Source: Nitrospira sp. | GTDB taxonomy: Bacteria > Nitrospirota > Nitrospiria > Nitrospirales > Nitrospiraceae | Assembly: GCA_030123565.1 (NCBI GenBank) | Contig: CP126122.1 | Location: 682,001 to 746,000 of the forward strand | Length of the DNA: 64,000 bases | Reading direction: 5' to 3' | Shown here: positions 54,830-62,023 of the stretch, piece by piece | How the letters are laid out: the number at the start of each line of letters is the position of its first letter | Numbering within the stretch: the stretch's first letter is position 1 | Notes under the pieces: generated by a model | Seen by the model: only the letters and a program-made list of their open reading frames with translations | What the model was told of the DNA's origin: nothing | Database searches by the model: none | Position numbers and translations under genes: made by a program

Positions 54830-55021
54830 TTTGCTTTTCCACTCCGCGCATCGGACGAGCACTGGTTTACTCCTTCCTCTTCTTAATCTTCCCTGAGCGA
54901 GGGCGACCTGGTTTGCCTTTCACTGCGCGCGACCGCCGAGCACATCGTTCACCGCCAGTGGAAATTAGAAAAGCAGATGTGCGCGGTGCGCGAGCACAAA
55001 AGGCAATCAGGTCGCCCTCGC
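54830..55021. repeat. Interspersed inverted repeat (copy D)
   Basis: The inner element has left arm GCGAGGGCGACCTGGTTTGC (54897-54916) and right arm GCAATCAGGTCGCCCTCGC (55003-55021). The preceding 54847-54870 shares CGCATCGGACGAGCAC with copies A and B. The right arm overlaps the last codons and the TGA stop of the convergent sulfite-oxidase-like gene. The gap between the two genes is otherwise empty. Confidence 0.65.
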
Positions 55022-56038
55022 CTCCACACTTTCCACATCCGCAATGATCGTGTGCAGCCCGCTCGCGCCGGCCGGTTGCGGTCGGATCAACTCGGCGATC
55101 TGCAACTGCCCCTTGGTATCGATGGCGCGGACGGCGACTTGGTACTTGCCGCGTTTCGGCGGTCGCCACCTGTAGTTCCAGATGACCCATGAATAGGGCG
55201 ACATCGGGGTTTCGAGTTCGCAGGAATCCCAGGTCTTGGCCGCATCGAAACTGATTTCCACCCGGCTGATGGAGTTGGGACCGCCGAAGGCGATGCCGCG
55301 GAACCGTTGCTCGGGGCCTCGCAAGGCCTGATAGTGGCCGGGCGAATCGATGCGGGAGAAAATCTTGATCGTGCCGTCGTCGGTCCAGCCCTTGCGTTGC
55401 CAGTAGCCGCGATAGTCGCCGGCGTAGGCTTCGATCTCCACGATCCATTTGACGTTCTTGATGCCATAGAGTCCGGGGACGAGCAGGCGCAGGGGGAAGC
55501 CGTGCTCCTTCGGCAGCTTCTCGCCGTTCATCAGAAACGCGAGCATAACGTCGTCCTGCATGGCGCGGGTCAATGGAATGCTGTCGTCGTAGGCGTCGGC
55601 GCCGCGAAAGACGATATCGCGCGTGGTCTCTTCATCGACTTCCGCTTCCTGCAGCAGTTTTTTCAGCGAGATGCCGCGCCAGCGGGCGTTGCCGAGGCTG
55701 TCGCCGCCGGGCAGGGTATCGATGCACATGAGGGTGGAGACCTGCTCGAAATTGTCGCGGTTCAACAGGTCGCGCCATCCCAACGTGAGCGGCTTCTTCA
55801 CTTCGCCTTTGACGCTCAACCGCCACTCGTCCTGGCGCAGATCGCGGGAGACGTTGAACGGGGAGTCGGAATAGTTCACGACGTAAAATTTCGAGTTCTG
55901 CGTAAAATAATTCGTCTCGCGTGGCGGCATGGCAAACATGCGCCCGAAGACCGACCCGACGGCGTCACACCCCCCGGTCAGACCGGCGAGCGTGCCGAGG
56001 CCTGCGGCTTTCAAGACTGTTCGTCGCGAAAAGACCAT
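55007..56038 (-). CDS. Tat-exported molybdopterin oxidoreductase, sulfite-oxidase/MsrP-like
   Basis: This 343-residue enzyme has a Tat signal FSRRTVLKAAGLG with Arg5-Arg6. The Mo-pterin domain (PF00174) holds the Mo-ligating Cys105 in STLMCIDTLPGG. The dimerisation domain (PF03404) follows, with SRVEISFDAAKTWDSCELE. Sulfite oxidases oxidise sulfite, whereas the MsrP branch repairs methionine sulfoxide. Electron-acceptor genes (haem protein or MsrQ) are not adjacent, so the reaction is undecided. The last five codons and the TGA stop fall within the right arm of repeat copy D. Confidence 0.88.
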   Translation of the reverse strand: MVFSRRTVLKAAGLGTLAGLTGGCDAVGSVFGRMFAMPPRETNYFTQNSKFYVVNYSDSPFNVSRDLRQDEWRLSVKGEVKKPLTLGWRDLLNRDNFEQVSTLMCIDTLPGGDSLGNARWRGISLKKLLQEAEVDEETTRDIVFRGADAYDDSIPLTRAMQDDVMLAFLMNGEKLPKEHGFPLRLLVPGLYGIKNVKWIVEIEAYAGDYRGYWQRKGWTDDGTIKIFSRIDSPGHYQALRGPEQRFRGIAFGGPNSISRVEISFDAAKTWDSCELETPMSPYSWVIWNYRWRPPKRGKYQVAVRAIDTKGQLQIAELIRPQPAGASGLHTIIADVESVEARAT

Positions 56039-56209
56039 GAACTCTCCGATGCATGAAGGATTGATCGTTCATTATCGTACAGACATTCCGATGATCGCAA
56101 TGTTCCCCCTGTGGGCGGGAGATGAAGCGGGATCGGAGAGAAAACGGATTGCCGAACCGAATGTTTGGGAGTAGATTTGGGGGCCCCAATTCCAAAAAGG
56201 AGGTCTCGC

Positions 56210-56548
56210 ATGGTGAATGCGTCGGGATTGAGTCGCCGCCGTCCTGCCCTTGCCCTCTGCGGACTGTGGGCGTTGCTTCTGTTCGCTCCTGCCCCTGCGG
56301 AGGCGGCGGAGTCTGGGACTGCCGGCTCCAAAGACGCCGCGGCGGCGGAGGAACCATCGCCGGAGCAGGCGGCCGGCGGGCGGGAAGGCCTGCGGCGACT
56401 ACGTAAGGCCTGCGAGGCGGATGTCAAGCGGTTCTGCACCGGCGTGAGGATGGGAGGCGGGCGCATCCTGAAGTGCCTGCGGGAACACGAAACTGACCTT
56501 GCGACGGGCTGCCGCCAAGCGGTAGGGACGGCTCCGGCCAAACCCTAG
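56210..56548 (+). CDS. Exported Cys-rich repeat protein
   Basis: This encodes 112 residues from ATG 56210 with AAAAGGAGG six bases upstream. A signal peptide runs to about AEA. The mature part contains one cysteine-rich FGFR-type unit (PF00839): CEADVKRFCTGVRMGGGRILKCL then REHETDLATGCRQAV, with four Cys in the usual C-x(7)-C...C...C spacing. Such single-unit proteins are common in Nitrospira-like and proteobacterial genomes, with unknown function. Its TAG stop is the beginning of the following CTAG element. Confidence 0.8.
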   Translation: MVNASGLSRRRPALALCGLWALLLFAPAPAEAAESGTAGSKDAAAAEEPSPEQAAGGREGLRRLRKACEADVKRFCTGVRMGGGRILKCLREHETDLATGCRQAVGTAPAKP

Positions 56549-56751
56549 CAGGATGTTGAAAAAGGCCGCCAGCTTTGTTCTCGCATCGCGCAGAGGCTCA
56601 ACGTACGGCCCAGAGTACGCGTCGCCTCTTTGCTCGCTGCGGCCGCACTGGACGGCCTTTTTGACCATCCTGCGAGTGCTTTCGATGTCGTCCATCTCCG
56701 CTCCTCCGTTGTCTGCGGAGGTGGAGAAATAGTCTTTCAACAGCCTACTAG
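56545..56751. mobile_element. MITE-like element bounded by CTAG
   Basis: This 207-base non-coding element has imperfect terminal inverted repeats: CTAGCAGGATGTTGAAAAA at the left, and the complement of CTAGTAGGCTGTTGAAAGA at the right. CTAG at both ends could be the target duplication. An inner palindrome joins AAAAAGGCCGCC (56560) to GGACGGCCTTTTT (56650). The left CTAG contributes the TAG stop of the upstream gene. No transposase is encoded, so it would depend on a trans-acting IS transposase. Related sequence occurs at 29354-29561. Confidence 0.7.
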
Positions 56752-56766
56752 TAGCCAGCCCTTGTC

Positions 56767-57480
56767 TCACTCCTTCGGCGCCGCGCAATTGGAAGCTTGT
56801 CGTTCTTTGCAGAGGCGGTAGCGGGTTTTTTCGGCCCAGTAGGCCAGCGCCTTGTGCACGTCGTCCCATGAATCGAACGAGTCTGCGTCCAGTCGTTTCT
56901 TGCCCACGCGGCGGTCTACTGATGCCCCGAGAATCTCGCCGGTTTGTGCGTCGGAGACCTTCACCTCGACACTGACCTCGCCGACGAACAGCGGCTTTCC
57001 AGTTCCGAGATTCTTGATCAGCGACGCCACGGCGAGCACATTCATCGGCGCGGGAATCGTGGAGATCGCACGTAGGACGACGTAGGCCCGATCGGCTCTG
57101 GTGATGGCGGCTTGCACGTGCAGGGTGTTGGGGCCCGGCTCCGACACCATCTCGTAATCCTGTGCAAGGCTTTGATAGGCCAAGCTATAGAGCAGGTCGG
57201 CCACCTTCTGCGCCTTCTCCTGCCGGTCTGCATCCGTCGTCGGTTCCCCCCACACCTGCGCGCGATCCAGCAGCATTTTCTTGTAGGTCCCGCGAGGAAT
57301 CGTCGCGACTTTCGGATTTCGATAGATCAGGAGGGCTTCGTCCTCATCTCCCTTGTGCATCATCGGGTAGAGTGTGCCGAGAAATCCGGATGTTTCCACC
57401 GAACGGGCTTGCTTGGTGGGAGAACAGGCGGACAGCGGCATGATGAGGGTCGCGAGCAGCACAAAGGGGATGAAGATCAT
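56767..57480 (-). CDS. DUF3313-like lipoprotein
   Basis: This encodes 237 residues from ATG 57480 with TAAGGAGG upstream. The signal ends in the lipobox L-S-A-C. The mature domain fits DUF3313: SGFLGTLYPMMHKGDEDEAL at the start, then LHVQAAITRADRAYVVLRAI, VGEVSVEVKVSDAQTGEILG and DADSFDSWDDVHKALAYWAEK. It is probably an outer-membrane or periplasmic lipoprotein of unknown role. It is divergent from the RND efflux operon that starts at 57619. Confidence 0.8.
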   Translation of the reverse strand: MIFIPFVLLATLIMPLSACSPTKQARSVETSGFLGTLYPMMHKGDEDEALLIYRNPKVATIPRGTYKKMLLDRAQVWGEPTTDADRQEKAQKVADLLYSLAYQSLAQDYEMVSEPGPNTLHVQAAITRADRAYVVLRAISTIPAPMNVLAVASLIKNLGTGKPLFVGEVSVEVKVSDAQTGEILGASVDRRVGKKRLDADSFDSWDDVHKALAYWAEKTRYRLCKERQASNCAAPKE

Positions 57481-57618
57481 GACGGCCTCCTTACCCTCGG
57501 AGTGGGAGGGGGAGCTTACGGCAGCGGGCCGGTGATAGCAAGTCCCGGCCTTGACGCTGTATTCCGCCGATTGTATAACTATGGCCCTTCCGCTCCGCAC
57601 AACCGAGGATCTGCCATC

Positions 57619-58824
57619 TTGGCCCCTTCACGCGATGCAGATTTCACGCTCCAAAGAATCGTTCTTGCCGCCCTCTTATCCGTAACTGCTGCGCTTGCAT
57701 CCGGTTGTGACCGTAAGGAAGCGGTTTCGGCGCTTCCCCCGGAAGTCGTCGTGACGCAGGTCGTCAGGCAGGATGTCCCGGTGATCGCTGAAGGCGTGGG
57801 GACGACCGCCGGCACAGTCGATGCCCAGATCCGGTCGAAGGTGCAGGGCTATCTCCTGTCGCGCCATTACACGGAGGGGGCTTTCGTCAAGGCCGGGCAT
57901 CTCCTCTTCAAAATCGACCAGCGTACCTACCAGGCGTCGTTCGATCAAATGAAGGGCGAACTGGCCAAGGCCGAAGCCGCCTACAAAAAAACGCAGCTCG
58001 ATGTGGCGCGGGACACTCCGTTGGCGAAACAAGGGGCGGTGAGTCAGAAGGAGTTGGACGATTCCATCCAGGCGAACGAGGCGAACAAGGCGTCGGTGTT
58101 TGCCGCCCGGGCGAATCTCGAAAAGGCCAAACTGAATTTCGACTGGACGAACATCACCTCGCCGGTCGACGGCGTCGCCGGCATCGCCAACGCTCAGATC
58201 GGCGATCTGATCATGGAGAGCACCGTCTTGACGACCGTTTCGCAGGTGGACCCCATCAAGGTGCTGTTCCCGATCAGCGAAAAGATGTACCTCCGGTTTG
58301 CGGAGCGGATTCAGCAGGCAGCTGCTGCGCCGGACGCGGCCCGATCCCACCGAACCGACCTCGAACTGATCTTGGTCGACGGGTCCGTCCATCCACACAA
58401 GGGGAGGGTCGCGCTGCCCGATCGGCAGGTCGATGTCAAGACCGGCACGATCACGCTCGTCGGCTATTTCCCGAATCCGGGCAACGTGCTGCGGCCGGGC
58501 CAATATGCCAAGGTCCGCGCCACCATCGAGACGCTGCATGATGCGCTCGTGATCCCGCAACGCGCGGTGCAGGAACTGCAGGGGACCTATCACGTGGCCG
58601 TCGTCGAAGCCGACAACAAGATCGCCGTTCGAGCGGTGAAGCCGGGCCTGCGGATCGGAACCCGGTGGGTCATTACCTCCGGCCTGAACGCCGGCGAACA
58701 GGTGGTGGTCGAGGGGCTTCAAAAGGTCCGCAGCGGCATCGTCGTCTCCCCCAAGCCAGGTCCTTCGGAACCAACGCTCACGGATTCAGAGGCACCGTCC
58801 CCACCGAGCCGACCCGGAACCTAG
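57619..58824 (+). CDS. RND efflux periplasmic adaptor (membrane fusion lipoprotein)
   Basis: This encodes 401 residues from TTG 57619, with GAGGA upstream; this start gives a neat lipoprotein signal with lipobox A-S-G-C. The mature protein follows AcrA/MexA order: PEVVVTQVVRQDVPVIAEGVG, lipoyl half with YTEGAFVKAGHLLFKIDQRTY, alpha-hairpin, the second lipoyl half (LEKAKLNFDWTNITSPVDG), and a beta-barrel with GQYAKVRATIE. It links the inner-membrane pump to an outer-membrane channel, for which no gene is seen here. It precedes the permease gene by four bases. Confidence 0.93.
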   Translation: MAPSRDADFTLQRIVLAALLSVTAALASGCDRKEAVSALPPEVVVTQVVRQDVPVIAEGVGTTAGTVDAQIRSKVQGYLLSRHYTEGAFVKAGHLLFKIDQRTYQASFDQMKGELAKAEAAYKKTQLDVARDTPLAKQGAVSQKELDDSIQANEANKASVFAARANLEKAKLNFDWTNITSPVDGVAGIANAQIGDLIMESTVLTTVSQVDPIKVLFPISEKMYLRFAERIQQAAAAPDAARSHRTDLELILVDGSVHPHKGRVALPDRQVDVKTGTITLVGYFPNPGNVLRPGQYAKVRATIETLHDALVIPQRAVQELQGTYHVAVVEADNKIAVRAVKPGLRIGTRWVITSGLNAGEQVVVEGLQKVRSGIVVSPKPGPSEPTLTDSEAPSPPSRPGT

Positions 58825-58828
58825 CACG

Positions 58829-61800
58829 ATGGTCAAATTCTTCATCCATCGGCCCATCGTGGCCATGGTGATTGCGATCATCACAGTGCTGATGGGAATC
58901 GTGTCGGTGCTCCGCCTGCCGGTCGCGCAGTTCCCGAATTTGGTTCCCCCGGAAATCCAGGTGCAGACGACCTACCTCGGCGCCGATGCGCTGTCCGTCG
59001 AGCAGGCCGTGGCCACTCCGTTGGAGCAGCAGATCAACGGCGTCGACCACATGCTGTACATGTATTCGACCAGCGCCGGCAGCGGGCAGATGACGCTGCG
59101 GGTCACCTTCGATCTCGACACCGATCCCAACACCGACCAGGTCTTGACGCAGATGCGCCAGACCATCGCCCTGCCCCAGCTTCCGGAAGCCGTGCAACAG
59201 TACGGCATCACCAATCCCAAGGCGCTGAGCAGCCCCTTGATGCTGCTGTCGCTCTATTCGCCGAAGGGCACCTACGACGCCACGTTCCTCGCCAACTATG
59301 CCTACATCAACATCAACGATCCGCTGACACGCGTCACGGGGGTCGGCCAGGTCCAGCTGTTCGGGGCCGGTCAATATGCCATGCGGCTCTGGGTGAAGCC
59401 TGATCAACTGGCGAAACTCGGCCTCACGGTGGTGGACCTGTTCAATGCGATCAGTGCCCAGAATACGGTCAACCCGGCCGGCCAGGTCGGTGCCGAGCCG
59501 GTCCCGTCCGGTCAGGAGTTCACCTATACGGTGCGGGCACAGGGCCGACTGGTGACGGAGGAAGAATTCGAAAACATCGTGCTCCGCGCCAATACGGATG
59601 GCTCGTTCGTCCGGCTGCGCGACGTGGCGCGCATCGAACTGGGCGCCCAGGTCTACAATGTACTCGGTCGCCTCAACGGATCTCCCGCTGCCGTCATCGC
59701 GGTCTACCAGCTGCCGGGGTCGAACGCGATTGAGACGGTGGGACGGATCCGCGCGCTGATGGCCGAGTTGCAGCAGCGGTTTCCGGACGATCTGGCCGCG
59801 GTGGTGTCGTTGGACACGACCCTGGCCGTGACGGAGGGGTTGCACGAAATCCTCACCACGCTCTGGCAGGCCGTGCTCCTGGTCATCATCGTCGTCTTCC
59901 TGTTTTTGCAAAGCTGGCGCGCCACGTTGATTCCGTTACTGGCCGTGCCCGTGTCCTTGATCGGCACCTTTGCCGTCTTCCCGCTCCTGGGTTTTTCGAT
60001 CAACACGCTGTCGTTGTTCGGGTTGGTCCTGGCCATCGGACTCGTGGTGGACGACGCGATCGTGGTGGTGGAAGCGGTCACCCACCACCTCGAACAGGGG
60101 CTGGCGCCGCGTGAGGCGACGCTGAAGGCGATGGAGGAGGTGGCGGGGCCGGTGCTGGCGATCGCCTTGATCCTGACGGCGGTGTTCGTGCCGACGGCGT
60201 TCATTCCGGGGATCACGGGGCGGCTCTACCAGCAGTTTGCCGTGACGATCGCGGTGTCGGTGCTGCTGTCGGCGGTGAACGCGTTGACGTTGAGTCCGGC
60301 GCTGGCGGCGTTGTTGTTGAAACCGACGGCCCCGGCGCGGGGCTGGTTGGGCCGGTGCTTCGGCCGGTTCAACCGGGCGTTCGCGCGGCTGACGGAGGGC
60401 TATGTGGGGTGGTGCGGGAGCCTGATGCAGAAGGCGGGCCGGACGCTGGTGGCGCTGGGGCTGGTCACGTTGGCCGCCGGGCTGCTCGGCGCCCGCCTGC
60501 CCAGCGGCTTCATCCCTGCCGAAGACCAGGGAGTGTTTTACGTGAATGTGCAGTTGCCGGAAGCGGCCTCCTTGCAGCGAACGGACCTGGTCTCGCGCAA
60601 GATCGAACAGATTCTGCAGAAGACGCCGGGCGTCGCGTCCTTTACGGTGACGGTCGGGTACAGTTTTTTGAGTCAAGTCAGTACGACGTACAACGCCTAT
60701 TTCTCGGTGAACCTCAAGCCGTGGCATGAACGCCGCAGCGGGGAGGAACAGTACGAGGCCATCGTGGCGCGTGTGAATCGTGAACTGGCCGGCCTGCCCG
60801 AAGCCCAGGCCGTCGCCTTTTCTCCGCCTCCGGTTCCCGGCATCGGCGCGGCCGGCGGCACCACGATGATGCTGGAGGATCGGATGGGACAGGGCGTCGA
60901 GTTCCTGGCGGAACAGACGCAGAGATTCATCGAAGCGGCGCGTCACCGGCCGGAACTGGCGAACGTGACCACGACCTTGCTTCCGAACGTGCCGCAACTG
61001 TTCGCCCGGATCGATCAGGCGAAAGCCTTGAAGCAGGGCGTGACGCTGTCGGATATCCATCAAACCCTCCAGGTGTTCATGGGGGGGCCGTTCGTCAACT
61101 ACTTCAATCGATTCGGTCGCCAGTGGCAGGTGTATCTCCTGGCCGAAGGCGAGTATCGGACGAGGGTCGAGAACATCGACCAGTTCTATGTCAGGAACAA
61201 GGACGGCAAGATGGTGCCGCTCTCGACGCTGGTCACCGTGCTGCCGACTTTCGGCCCGGAATTCACCATGCGGTTCAACGAATACCGCGCCGCCCAGATC
61301 AATGCCGTCGCCGCTCCGGGGCACAGCAGCGGCCAGGTCATGCGGGCGCTCGAAGAGGTGTTTGCCGCAACCATGCCGAGCGGGATGGGCTTCGACTACA
61401 TGGGCATGTCGTATCAGGAACAAGTCGCCGCGAAGGGGGTGTCGCCCTGGTTGATCTTCGGATTTTCCCTCTTGTTCGTCTTCCTCATCCTTGCCGCCCA
61501 ATATGAGAGTTGGTCCTTGCCGTTCGCGGTGCTCCTGGCCACGCCGATTTCCGTTTTCGGCGCCTTCGCCGCCTCCTGGCTGCGCGGCATCGAGAACGAC
61601 GTGTACAGCCAGATCGGTCTGGTCATGTTGATCGGCTTGGGTGCCAAGAATGCGATCCTGATCGTCGAATTCGCGAAGGTGGAGGTCGAGCGGGGGCGAC
61701 CGATCAGAGAGGCGGCGTTGGCCGGAGCCAGGCTGCGGCTGCGGCCGATTCTCATGACCGCGTTCGCGTTCATCCTGGGAGTCTTGCCGCTGGCCATGGC

Positions 61801-61999
61801 GTCGGGCGCCGGCGCCCATTCGCGGGTGATCTTGGGGACGACGGTGGTCGGCGGGATGTCGGCGGCCAGCCTGCTGGCGATTTTTCTGATCCCGGTTTCG
61901 TTTTATGTCGTTGAAAAACTGGCCGGACGAGGGAGAGCGGGCGCGGCAACATCCGTGCGGCCTGCGCCCTCGCCAGACCAGGTTCCGCTCCAGACCTGA
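58829..61999 (+). CDS. RND efflux permease, HAE1 (AcrB-like), first copy
   Basis: This 1056-residue inner-membrane trimeric proton/drug antiporter opens MVKFFIHRPIVAMVIAIIT. The motif with GADALSVEQAVATPLEQQIN and MLYMYSTSAGSGQMT matches the porter domain. VVDDAIVVVEAV is the TM4 region with the paired Asp of the proton relay, and GLGAKNAILIVEFAK is in TM10. PIRPLALATAL-like segments close the domain. Its gene has an 821-base tract (59696-60516) almost identical to the next permease gene. Substrates cannot be predicted from the sequence. Confidence 0.95.
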   Translation: MVKFFIHRPIVAMVIAIITVLMGIVSVLRLPVAQFPNLVPPEIQVQTTYLGADALSVEQAVATPLEQQINGVDHMLYMYSTSAGSGQMTLRVTFDLDTDPNTDQVLTQMRQTIALPQLPEAVQQYGITNPKALSSPLMLLSLYSPKGTYDATFLANYAYININDPLTRVTGVGQVQLFGAGQYAMRLWVKPDQLAKLGLTVVDLFNAISAQNTVNPAGQVGAEPVPSGQEFTYTVRAQGRLVTEEEFENIVLRANTDGSFVRLRDVARIELGAQVYNVLGRLNGSPAAVIAVYQLPGSNAIETVGRIRALMAELQQRFPDDLAAVVSLDTTLAVTEGLHEILTTLWQAVLLVIIVVFLFLQSWRATLIPLLAVPVSLIGTFAVFPLLGFSINTLSLFGLVLAIGLVVDDAIVVVEAVTHHLEQGLAPREATLKAMEEVAGPVLAIALILTAVFVPTAFIPGITGRLYQQFAVTIAVSVLLSAVNALTLSPALAALLLKPTAPARGWLGRCFGRFNRAFARLTEGYVGWCGSLMQKAGRTLVALGLVTLAAGLLGARLPSGFIPAEDQGVFYVNVQLPEAASLQRTDLVSRKIEQILQKTPGVASFTVTVGYSFLSQVSTTYNAYFSVNLKPWHERRSGEEQYEAIVARVNRELAGLPEAQAVAFSPPPVPGIGAAGGTTMMLEDRMGQGVEFLAEQTQRFIEAARHRPELANVTTTLLPNVPQLFARIDQAKALKQGVTLSDIHQTLQVFMGGPFVNYFNRFGRQWQVYLLAEGEYRTRVENIDQFYVRNKDGKMVPLSTLVTVLPTFGPEFTMRFNEYRAAQINAVAAPGHSSGQVMRALEEVFAATMPSGMGFDYMGMSYQEQVAAKGVSPWLIFGFSLLFVFLILAAQYESWSLPFAVLLATPISVFGAFAASWLRGIENDVYSQIGLVMLIGLGAKNAILIVEFAKVEVERGRPIREAALAGARLRLRPILMTAFAFILGVLPLAMASGAGAHSRVILGTTVVGGMSAASLLAIFLIPVSFYVVEKLAGRGRAGAATSVRPAPSPDQVPLQT
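59696..60516 (+). repeat. Near-identical tract shared by the two RND genes, first copy
   Basis: This pairs with 62891-63711 at a constant offset of 3195 bases. By eye there are about ten differences in 821 bases, only two of them beyond base 59818. Both flanks of the tract differ much more. A shorter match is at 59370-59432 and 62565-62627. The tract covers TM2-TM6 including the proton-relay aspartates, so gene conversion is the simplest explanation. Confidence 0.85.
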
Positions 62000-62023
62000 T
62001 GACATGATGCAGGTGGATCTCGT

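Noticed and set aside
57112..57618. Longer N-terminus for the RND adaptor (start at 57112)
   Set aside because: The upstream part overlaps the divergent lipoprotein gene and is not family-like; the lipoprotein signal begins just after 57619.
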